Source of the DNA: Actinoplanes sp. L3-i22
Lineage (GTDB): Bacteria > Actinomycetota > Actinomycetes > Mycobacteriales > Micromonosporaceae
Direction of reading: 5' to 3'
Assembly (NCBI RefSeq): GCF_019704555.1
Contig: NZ_AP024745.1
Coordinates: 2,848,001 to 2,912,000, forward strand
Length of the DNA: 64,000 bases
A model generated the notes under the pieces. That model made no database searches and was not told the DNA's origin. It saw only the letters and a list, made by a program, of their open reading frames with translations. Shown in pieces: positions 57,224-64,000 of this stretch. Position 1 is the stretch's first letter; each line of letters starts with the position of its first letter. A program made the translations under genes and the position numbers.

Positions 57224-58288
57224 CTACTCGCAGACGACGCCGTCGTTGTCGCGGTCCTGGTACCAGTCGTACTCCGGGTCGACGCCCTCGGTGTACGGCC
57301 CGTAGCCGGCCTTCTTCGCCGCCGCGCAGGTGGCATACCGCGGATCGGTGCCGCCGCCGCTGCCCGTCTCCGGCTTGTCGTCGGTGTCCGAGTCCCCGCT
57401 CTCACAGGCGACCCCGTCACCGTCCCGGTCGAGGGCCTTGCGGTAGCCGGGATCGTTCCTGCCGAGATCGGCGAGCCCGGCGTCATGCACCGCGTCGCAG
57501 TTCGCGTAGTAGACGGCCTTCGTCGTGGTCTTCGCCGGCGTCGGCTTCGTGGTCCTGGCCGGCGTGGCACTCCCCGCCGTGCTGCCCGCCGTCGTCGGGG
57601 TGGTACCGGCCGCCTCGGTGACCGGAACGACCGGCTCGGACGCGGCAACCGGATCAGTGGTCACCACAACCGAGGGACTCCCGCTCCCGGCCGTGTTGGT
57701 CCGGGCCCCGCCCGACGCGAAGATCGACACCCCGCAGGCCGCCACCGCCGCCACCCCGACCAGCCCGAGCATCACCTTGTTCAGCGACCACTTCCCGGGC
57801 GCTTTCCCCATCACCGCATACGGCCGAGTCCGCGGATACCCAGCCCCGCCAACCCCAGCCCCGCCTGCCCCCGCCCCGGGATAAGCCGCGCCGCCAGCCG
57901 CCCCGGGATAAGGCGTCCCTGCCGCCCCGCCCCCGCCATACGGCTGCCCCAGCGCCCCCGGCCCGGGGTAGACCTGCCCGGGCGGCACCGGCGACCCTGC
58001 CACGGTCTGCGGATAGGCCTGCCCGGGCGGCACCGGCGGCGCTGCCACGGTCTGCGGGTAGGCCTGCCCGGGCGGCACCGGCGACCCTGCCACGGTCTGC
58101 GGGTAGGCCTGCCCGGGCGGCATCGGCGACCCTGCCACGGTCTGCGGGTAGGCCTGCCCGGGCGGCACCGGCGGCCCGGGCACGGTCGGCGGCCCGTATT
58201 GCGGCGTTTCGGACGGACGGGCCCAAGGATCCTGCGGAGGCGGCAAACTCACAGCGAGAGCCTGATGTCCGAACCCGCCCATCGCCAC
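57224..58288 (-). CDS. Membrane-anchored protein with two Excalibur calcium-binding domains
   Basis: 354 residues from a GTG at 58288 (ATG two codons later is an alternative). Residues 1-150 are Pro/Gly/Ala-rich and hold a 15-residue repeat ([15 protein letters not shown]) about four and a half times. One span follows ([19 protein letters not shown], about 172-190), then a Thr/Pro linker and two Excalibur domains, each ending in the DxDxDGxxCE loop: [10 protein letters not shown] and [10 protein letters not shown]. The domains should lie outside and bind Ca2+ near the cell surface. The repeated segment is cytoplasmic by this topology. Confidence 0.87.
   Translation of the reverse strand: MAMGGFGHQALAVSLPPPQDPWARPSETPQYGPPTVPGPPVPPGQAYPQTVAGSPMPPGQAYPQTVAGSPVPPGQAYPQTVAAPPVPPGQAYPQTVAGSPVPPGQVYPGPGALGQPYGGGGAAGTPYPGAAGGAAYPGAGAGGAGVGGAGYPRTRPYAVMGKAPGKWSLNKVMLGLVGVAAVAACGVSIFASGGARTNTAGSGSPSVVVTTDPVAASEPVVPVTEAAGTTPTTAGSTAGSATPARTTKPTPAKTTTKAVYYANCDAVHDAGLADLGRNDPGYRKALDRDGDGVACESGDSDTDDKPETGSGGGTDPRYATCAAAKKAGYGPYTEGVDPEYDWYQDRDNDGVVCE
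57972..58175 (-). repeat. 45-bp in-frame repeat in the Excalibur protein gene
   Basis: Nearly identical 45-bp units start at about 57972, 58017, 58062, 58107 and 58152 and encode the [15 protein letters not shown] segments. Differences are few base changes, such as GSP to APP in one unit, so the expansion is recent or kept homogeneous. Confidence 0.85.
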
Positions 58289-58347
58289 CCGCCGATCGGC
58301 CCGTCACCGCTACGCGTGTCGATCCCCACCCTGACCGAAAGGTCCAC

Positions 58348-59238
58348 TCACGCCAGTCGATCAACCCAGGCCGGCAGCCCCTCACAACGCTTGAGCCACT
58401 CACCGGGCACCCCGGCCAGCCCGGTCCGCGCCCCGACCACGCCACCCGCGATCGCACAGGTGGTGTCGATGTCCCCGCCGGCCGACGCGGTCGCCCACAG
58501 CGCCGCCGCCAGGTCGTCCTGGTGCCGGGCCGCGCACCACAACGCGTAGGGCACGGTGTCCGGCGCCGAGATCCGCAACCCGGACCCGACCACGGCCCCC
58601 ACCTCCCGCGGGTCCGCGTCCCCCGGGAAGTCCGCGGCCCGCCGCAGACCGTCCGCCACCTGGCCCGCCGGCACACGCGCCACGACGTCGCCGAGCGACC
58701 AGTCCCCGCCTCGCACACTCAGCGCCGCGGCCACCGCCACCGCGACCGCCCCGGCGGCCGCCTCCGGATGGGCGTGCGTGACCACCGCCGACCGGCCCGC
58801 CTCGGCCACGACCGCGTCCAGGTCGCCGGCGAACCACGCGCCGAGCGGCGGAACCCGCATCGCCGCCCCGTTCCCCCAGGACCCCGACCCGTCGAACTGC
58901 CGCCGGGTCACCACCGCCCAGCCCTCCCCGGCACCGAACGCGGCGAGGACGTCATGCATCCCGGCGCCGTAGTTCCGATAGGGATCAGCCGCATACTCCG
59001 TCGCGAACTCCGCGGCCAGCACGTCCTGGTCGACCCGCCCGTGCGCCACCAGCACCCGGAGCAGTGGAAGCGCCATGGCGGTGTCATCGGTCCACGTCCA
59101 CGGCCCGTCCGCCAGCCGCCGCTCGGCGAAGTCCCCGGCCGGCCGCCGGCACCACGTCTCCCCGAACGCGTCGCCCAGCCAAACTCCGCGCATCGCCGCC
59201 ACCGCGGCCGCCGTGTTCCCCATCCGCCGATCATCCAC
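58348..59238 (-). CDS. ADP-ribosylglycohydrolase-family protein
   Basis: 296 residues from a GTG at 59238 (an ATG five codons later is an alternative). The binuclear Mg2+ site is given by [14 protein letters not shown] and by [26 protein letters not shown] is the first family block. Members remove ADP-ribose from proteins or small molecules or hydrolyse related N-glycosides. No ADP-ribosyltransferase gene is adjacent, so the target is open. It lies 60 bp upstream of the Excalibur gene on the same strand. Confidence 0.9.
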   Translation of the reverse strand: MDDRRMGNTAAAVAAMRGVWLGDAFGETWCRRPAGDFAERRLADGPWTWTDDTAMALPLLRVLVAHGRVDQDVLAAEFATEYAADPYRNYGAGMHDVLAAFGAGEGWAVVTRRQFDGSGSWGNGAAMRVPPLGAWFAGDLDAVVAEAGRSAVVTHAHPEAAAGAVAVAVAAALSVRGGDWSLGDVVARVPAGQVADGLRRAADFPGDADPREVGAVVGSGLRISAPDTVPYALWCAARHQDDLAAALWATASAGGDIDTTCAIAGGVVGARTGLAGVPGEWLKRCEGLPAWVDRLA

Positions 59239-59312
59239 TGCGTCTCATCCACCGCGCTCATCCATTGCGGCGGCCGGCGCAGCGGAGAGCCAGATCCCCA
59301 TCCCCTCGTCCG

Positions 59313-59987
59313 TCAGCACCCTCCCGATGTCCTCGTTCCCCCGTCGCCTCCCCAAATCTGCCACCTCCCGGACCCCGCCACACCGGCCGGAAGAAGGGCG
59401 CCCCCGGCCGAAAGTAGGGGCGGCGGCGCGGCAGACACCGAAGAAGCACGAACCGACCCAACGGCCCCCACCGTCGAGTCCGGCCCGCCCGACGTGAAGC
59501 GTTCGACCGCCCCCACCGTCGATTCCGGCCCGCCCGACGTGAAGATCCCGAGACACCCGCAGACCGCCAGCACCACCGCCACCACGAACAGCACCACCGC
59601 CAGCACCAGCCCCGGATACTTCTGCGGCGGCGGCCCCAGCGCCCCCCGCAGGAACGCCAGCATCGGCGCCCGGTACTCCAGCTCCGCCGTCCGCCCCGGC
59701 AGCGCCACCACGGTGGTCTCCGCCGCCCCGATCCGGGACGGCAGCAGATAGGGGATGTGCACGTGCACGTGGTGCTCCCCGAACGCGACCGGCGTCGTCA
59801 CCCGGCTCCACCCGGCCGGCACGTCTTTCCCGTCGATCTCCAGGACCGGCGTGAAGAGCCCGAGCACGAAGGCGAGCGGCGCGTACCGCATCGTCACCGC
59901 GATGGTCGCGCCGCCTTCGCCGCGCGCCGGGTCGAGCGGCGGGAAGCCTGGGGAGAATGGCCGGTAGGGCGGCGCCAGGATGGCCAC
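59313..59987 (-). CDS. Single-span membrane protein of unknown function
   Basis: 224 residues from the GTG at 59987. I do not recognise a family. The N-terminal 120 residues are a beta-rich domain (FGEHHVHVHIPYLLPSRIG), followed by one membrane span (GLVLAVVLFVVAVVLAVCGC). The C-terminal 80 residues are Gly/Ser/Pro-rich with a tandem duplication, TSGGPESTVGAVERF and TSGGPDSTVGAVGSV. The tail may be poorly constrained, and the true end is less certain than the start. Confidence 0.65.
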   Translation of the reverse strand: MAILAPPYRPFSPGFPPLDPARGEGGATIAVTMRYAPLAFVLGLFTPVLEIDGKDVPAGWSRVTTPVAFGEHHVHVHIPYLLPSRIGAAETTVVALPGRTAELEYRAPMLAFLRGALGPPPQKYPGLVLAVVLFVVAVVLAVCGCLGIFTSGGPESTVGAVERFTSGGPDSTVGAVGSVRASSVSAAPPPLLSAGGALLPAGVAGSGRWQIWGGDGGTRTSGGC

Positions 59988-60094
59988 GCTGCACCCTTTC
60001 CCTCGAAGTCCGCCGATGCAGGATATGCCTGTGAGCCCGGCCGGGAAAACTCCTCATGTCCACAGTGGAGCCGCAGGCCGGGTTAGGATGAGCC

Positions 60095-60892
60095 ATGACG
60101 AGCGACCGGGTGGATCCGCAGACCGTCTCACCTGCTCGCCGGTGGAACTACTGGCTCGGCGGCAAGGATCACTACCAGGTCGACCGGGACTCCGGCGACC
60201 AGATCGCCGCGGTCTACCCGGCGGTCTGGACGGCCGCGCGGGAGGGTCGCGCCTTCCACAACCGGGCGATCCGGCACCTGGCCGGCGCGGCCGGCATCCG
60301 CCAGTTCGTCGACATCGGCACCGGCCTGCCGGCGCCGGACAACACGCACGAGGTGGCCCAGGCGATCGCGCCGGAGGCGAAGGTCGTCTATGTCGACAAC
60401 GACCCGATGGTCCTGGCGCACGCCCGGGCGCTGATGTCCGGCGGTTCGACGACATATGTGGACGCCGACCTCCGCGACCCGGAGAAGATCCTGCGCGCGC
60501 CGGAGCTGCTGGCGACCGTCGACCTGTCCCGCCCGGTCGCGATCCTGCTGATCAACGTGCTGCACTTCCTGCTCGACGACGCGGAGGCGGCCGGCGTGGT
60601 CCGCACCCTGCTGGCCGGCGTCGCGCCGGGCAGTTTCCTGGTCGCCACGCACGGCACGGCGGATTTCGTCCCGCCGGAGATCTCGGCCCGGCTCACCGCG
60701 ACCCAGCCGACCGGCCCGGCCGCGCTCGTGCCCCGCGACCGGGCCCGGTTCAGCGCGTTCTTCGACGGCCTGGAGCTGGTCGAGCCGGGCGTCGTGCCGG
60801 TGTCCGAGTGGCGCCCGGAGCAGGACGAGCGCCCGGCGCCCGTCGAGACCTCGACCTGGGCGGCCGTTGCCCGGAAACCCACGGACAAGTAA
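60095..60892 (+). CDS. SAM-dependent methyltransferase, PF04672 family (second copy)
   Basis: 265 residues. The start motif VSPARRWNYWLGGKDHYQVD and the SAM site FVDIGTGLPAPDNTHEVA with VVYVDNDPMVLAHARAL place it in the same family as the gene at 53511; the two share the overall plan but are clearly diverged. TAGGAT at 60084-60089 lies 5 bp before the ATG, so the mRNA is probably leaderless. Substrate unknown. Confidence 0.9.
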   Translation: MTSDRVDPQTVSPARRWNYWLGGKDHYQVDRDSGDQIAAVYPAVWTAAREGRAFHNRAIRHLAGAAGIRQFVDIGTGLPAPDNTHEVAQAIAPEAKVVYVDNDPMVLAHARALMSGGSTTYVDADLRDPEKILRAPELLATVDLSRPVAILLINVLHFLLDDAEAAGVVRTLLAGVAPGSFLVATHGTADFVPPEISARLTATQPTGPAALVPRDRARFSAFFDGLELVEPGVVPVSEWRPEQDERPAPVETSTWAAVARKPTDK

Positions 60893-60913
60893 CGCGTGAG
60901 GTCACACCGATAG

Positions 60914-61984
<1,071 letters not shown>

Positions 61985-61993
61985 TTCACGATC

Positions 61994-62038
61994 AAAGGCC
62001 GCTTATTCCGTACGGAAATAAGCGGCCTTTGTCTTTTT
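61994..62038 (+). terminator. Rho-independent terminator after mdh
   Basis: AAAGGCCGCTTATT pairs exactly with AATAAGCGGCCTTT, followed by a T-rich tail (TCTTTTT). It also borders the convergent cupin gene. Confidence 0.92.
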
Positions 62039-62380
62039 CTAAACGCCCGTGACGTAGAGCTTCCGCAGCGGCTCCGACACGGTCCACACGGTCTTGGTCC
62101 CCGCCGTGAGGCGCACCAGGTCGCCCGGCCGCACCTCGGACGTCACGCCGTCGGCCTCGATCGTCGCCCGCCCGGCCAGCACCAGGAACGCCTCCTCGGC
62201 CTCGACGTCGCGGACCGCGCCGGTGCTCATCTCCCAGATGCCGACCTCGACGCCCAGCCCGTCCAGCGTCGTCACGGTGACCGCGCCGGTGGTCGGCGCC
62301 CCGGCGACGACCTCGTCCGGGTGACTTGGTTCGTGAACAACGGTGACATCGGCGAGGTGGTGGATCGAGACTGGGTCCAT
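62039..62380 (-). CDS. Cupin-domain protein
   Basis: 113 residues forming one small cupin barrel: VEVGIWEMSTGAVRDVEAEE, then AFLVLAGRATIEADG and VRPGDLVRLTAGTKTVWTV. The first metal-binding motif lacks the usual His pair, so it belongs to the DUF861-like (Cupin_3) type, which may bind small molecules without a classical metal site. Role unknown. The stop lies inside the mdh terminator region. Confidence 0.85.
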   Translation of the reverse strand: MDPVSIHHLADVTVVHEPSHPDEVVAGAPTTGAVTVTTLDGLGVEVGIWEMSTGAVRDVEAEEAFLVLAGRATIEADGVTSEVRPGDLVRLTAGTKTVWTVSEPLRKLYVTGV

Positions 62381-62506
62381 GAGCTTGCACGATAGCCGTA
62401 CGCTGCTGTGCTAGATCGGCTGGTGGGGGCGCTCTCAGCCACCTGCCAGGCGGTGTTGTCAGAATTTCCGAGCAAGTCGGGTTAGCCGGACTACAGGAGA
62501 GGCATC

Positions 62507-63559
62507 GTGGTCTTCAAGAAGTTGCTGGGCGCCATGGGAGTGGGTGGCCCGAGCGTGGACACCGTGCTGGCCAACCCGAGCACCTATCCGGGCGCGCCGC
62601 TGACCGGCCAGGTCAACGTGACCGGCGGGACCCAGCAGGCGGACATCGAGCACATCACGCTCGCCCTGGTCACCCGGATGGAGGTGGAGGGCGGCGGCGG
62701 TGACTACCAGGCCACCGGCGACTTCTACCGGCTCACCGTGGCCGGGCCGACGCGGCTGTTCCCCGGCCAGCAGCTGGCGATCCCGTTCCGCATCGAGATG
62801 CCGTGGGAGACCCCGATCACCACCGCCTACGGGCAGCCGCTGCGCGGCATGGTGATGGGCGTGCGCACCGAGGTGTCGATCGCGCGGGCGCTGGACAAGG
62901 GCGACCTCGACCCGGTCTACGTGCACCCGCTGCCGATCCAGCAGAAGATCCTGGACGCGTTCGGCCAGCTGGGCTTCCGCTTCAAGTCGGCGGACATCGA
63001 GGTCGGCCAGATCTACGGTGTCCACCAGACCCTCCCGTTCTACCAGGAGATCGAGTACTGGCCCGCCCCGCAGTACGCGCACTCCATCAACGAGCTCGAG
63101 CTGACGTTCGTGACCAGCCCGCACTCGGTCGAGGTGGTGCTGGAGTTCGACAAGCGCGGCGGCCTGTTCCACAGCGGTCAGGACACCTACGGGCGCTACT
63201 CGGTCTCGCACCACGACGCGGACACCACCGACTGGCGCTCGGTCGTCGACGGCTGGGTCCGTCAGGCGGTCGACCACCGCAAGTCCCGCCCGAGCCACGG
63301 CGGTGGCCACGGGGCGTACGGCGCTCCCGGCTACCCGCCGCCCCCGCCGCCCGGTTACGGGCACGGCGCGCCGGCCTACGGGCACGGCGGCCACGGTGGG
63401 CACGGCGGCGGCTACGGCCACCACGGGCACTACCGTCAGGGCGGGCACGGCAGCGGCATGGGCGGCGCCATCCTGGGCGCGGTCGGTGGCCTGGCGGCCG
63501 GCTACGTGATCGGCGAGGCCGTCGAGGAGGTCTTCGAGGACTGGGGCGGCGACGACTGA
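62507..63559 (+). CDS. Spo0M-family sporulation-related protein
   Basis: 350 residues from a GTG after GGAGAGG. The first 250 residues are the arrestin-like Spo0M domain (MVFKKLLGAMGVGGPSVDTV; YPGAPLTGQVNVTGG; PFRIEMPWETPITTAYGQPL). The C-terminus is Gly/His/Tyr/Pro-rich (residues about 265-320) and ends in a glycine-zipper-like segment, GGAILGAVGGLAAGYVIGEA. In Bacillus, Spo0M affects sporulation and cytoskeletal organisation; in actinomycetes the role is less clear. The His-rich tail could bind metals, but this is speculation. Confidence 0.9.
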   Translation: MVFKKLLGAMGVGGPSVDTVLANPSTYPGAPLTGQVNVTGGTQQADIEHITLALVTRMEVEGGGGDYQATGDFYRLTVAGPTRLFPGQQLAIPFRIEMPWETPITTAYGQPLRGMVMGVRTEVSIARALDKGDLDPVYVHPLPIQQKILDAFGQLGFRFKSADIEVGQIYGVHQTLPFYQEIEYWPAPQYAHSINELELTFVTSPHSVEVVLEFDKRGGLFHSGQDTYGRYSVSHHDADTTDWRSVVDGWVRQAVDHRKSRPSHGGGHGAYGAPGYPPPPPPGYGHGAPAYGHGGHGGHGGGYGHHGHYRQGGHGSGMGGAILGAVGGLAAGYVIGEAVEEVFEDWGGDD

Positions 63560-63749
63560 CCCGATCGTGAGGCCGATTGACGTTTAGGACTGCCGAAAAG
63601 GCGGGGGCGCACACGCGCTTCCGCCTTTTTGTATTTACCCAGGTCACGGTAATGATCTGAGTTATATCCCACTCACTCTATGGGAAATGTATGTGCTCTG
63701 GGTCACAAAGAGGCTGACGTGGTGTCGTCGGACGTTTACGTTCCTAGTC
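63560..63749. other. Non-coding region before the leader peptide
   Basis: Holds the Spo0M terminator, then about 90 bp that are unusually AT-rich for this genome (63630-63720), including TATATCCCACTCACTCTATGGGAAATG with TCCCA and TGGGA half-sites 9 bp apart (63667-63685). A promoter candidate follows: CTGACG at 63714-63719 and TACGTT at 63737-63742, spaced 17 bp and ending 7 bp before the leader ATG. Confidence 0.55.
63596..63630 (+). terminator. Terminator after the Spo0M gene
   Basis: AAAAGGCGG pairs with CCGCCTTTT around a GC-rich 16-nt loop, and the 3' arm ends in a T-run. Confidence 0.8.
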
Positions 63750-63821
63750 ATGAAGCGAGACAAGCGCCTGACGCGGCGCCGCTTCGTCGACTACCTCCGG
63801 GTGTGCACCTGCGCCTGTTGA
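63750..63821 (+). CDS. Cys-rich leader peptide (23 residues)
   Basis: The peptide is MKRDKRLTRRRFVDYLRV followed by CTCAC and a TGA stop. The block LTRRRFVDYLRV matches the pattern of short actinobacterial leader peptides (R-R-x-V-D-L-x-R-V, then Ser/Cys-rich end) found before sulfur and other transport or metabolic genes. Three of the last five residues are Cys, so ribosome stalling when Cys-tRNA is short could regulate the downstream gene, as shown for Cys-rich upstream ORFs in mycobacteria. The ATG lies 7 bp after a -10-like TACGTT, so translation is probably leaderless. The regulated gene begins 169 bp later. Confidence 0.7.
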   Translation: MKRDKRLTRRRFVDYLRVCTCAC

Positions 63822-63990
63822 GCGTGTGACGGCGAAGCGACACCGCCCGCCGCCCGACACCTCCCCGCCGACACGGCCGCGACGCTGCCGCCGTACGCGG
63901 AAATCGCATTGACCCACGCCTTTGTCTTCGGCGACCGCCATCGGCGGCCGTCCGATGCACGCCACCCTTGTGAGAGCCAGGAGCCCTTCC
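63822..63990 (+). promoter_or_regulatory. Long leader between the Cys-rich peptide and the next gene
   Basis: 169 bp without a gene. It contains possible hairpins such as ACCGCC-ATC-GGCGGC near 63940 and ends with the ribosome binding site AGGAG (63979-63983). Its length suits a transcription or translation attenuator linked to the leader peptide, but I cannot define alternative stems with confidence. Confidence 0.4.
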
Positions 63991-64000
63991 GTGACCACTC
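63991..64000 (+). CDS. Start of a gene cut by the window edge
   Basis: GTG ACC ACT C follows AGGAG by 7 bp. Only three codons are visible, so nothing can be said of the product. Its position after a Cys-rich leader suggests a sulfur-related gene, which is inference only. Confidence 0.45.

Noticed and set aside
56608..57648. Long frames through the 13-bp minisatellite with Gly/Arg repeats
   Set aside because: A 13-bp unit without stops is open in all frames; no domain or start signal supports translation.
53511..60892. The two PF04672 methyltransferases as a recent duplication
   Set aside because: They are on opposite strands, 6 kb apart and clearly diverged; the family is simply common in actinomycetes.

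Overview
The window is from a very GC-rich actinomycete chromosome. Gene content fits a filamentous member of the Micromonosporaceae, such as Actinoplanes, although genus is an inference: there is a Spo0M-type sporulation protein, two PF04672-type SAM methyltransferases, DUF3152, DUF3159 and DUF3817 proteins, large secreted glycoside hydrolases, an AA10 cellulose/chitin oxygenase, an IclR-controlled protocatechuate cluster and several apparently leaderless promoters. No rRNA, tRNA, CRISPR array, insertion sequence, prophage or plasmid function was seen.

Layout. 1-1.15 kb: the 3' end of a LacI-type repressor with an 18-bp coding repeat, then 500 bp without a convincing gene that holds two short tandem arrays, a pair of DnaA-box-like sites and a possible structured RNA. 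1.15-8.9 kb: secreted Xaa-Pro dipeptidyl-peptidase, GT4 glycosyltransferase, VOC protein, VWA protein, and a class A penicillin-binding protein fused to a polysaccharide deacetylase domain. 8.9-18.4 kb: two very large secreted glycoside hydrolases (GH92 alpha-mannosidase and a GH2 enzyme with inserted discoidin-type domains), headed by a perfect 14-bp operator palindrome. 18.3-23.5 kb: a tightly overlapping minus-strand operon (FAD oxidase, DUF1365, two CFA-synthase paralogues, DUF1295) that probably modifies fatty acyl chains.

23.6-31.1 kb: mixed genes (alpha/beta hydrolase, vanadium haloperoxidase/PAP2 protein, DUF4173 membrane protein, M14 carboxypeptidase, DUF3152 lipoprotein, nucleotidyltransferase). 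31.1-36.8 kb: 4-hydroxybenzoate to beta-ketoadipate pathway, with pobA and iclR on one strand and pcaH-pcaG-pcaB-pcaL on the other. Two near-identical operator candidates sit before pobA and between iclR and pcaH, and a 13-codon micro-ORF couples pcaG to pcaB. 37.2-41.0 kb: DUF3159 protein, a PAS-GGDEF-EAL c-di-GMP enzyme, and a secreted LPMO, with an exact CebR-type operator between the last two.

41.2-45.5 kb: two winged-helix regulators and two MFS transporters. 45.6-51.8 kb: a LysR-controlled catabolic operon (FAD monooxygenase, extradiol dioxygenase, FAH-family hydrolase, FrsA-like hydrolase, cyclase-family hydrolase) whose substrate I cannot name. 51.8-60.9 kb: small regulators, two SAM methyltransferases, a soluble PAS hybrid histidine kinase, a 28-copy perfect 13-bp minisatellite, an Excalibur-domain membrane protein and an ADP-ribosylglycohydrolase. 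61-64 kb: malate dehydrogenase, cupin, Spo0M, and a 23-codon Cys-rich leader peptide ahead of a gene that starts at the window edge.

The most interesting items are the PBP-deacetylase fusion, the split arrangement of discoidin halves in the GH2 enzyme, the lipid operon with two unlike CFA paralogues, the pcaG-pcaB micro-ORF, the CebR box beside a c-di-GMP gene, the unassigned ring-cleavage operon, the 13-bp minisatellite and the terminal leader peptide. All calls come from reading the sequence; no database search was run.
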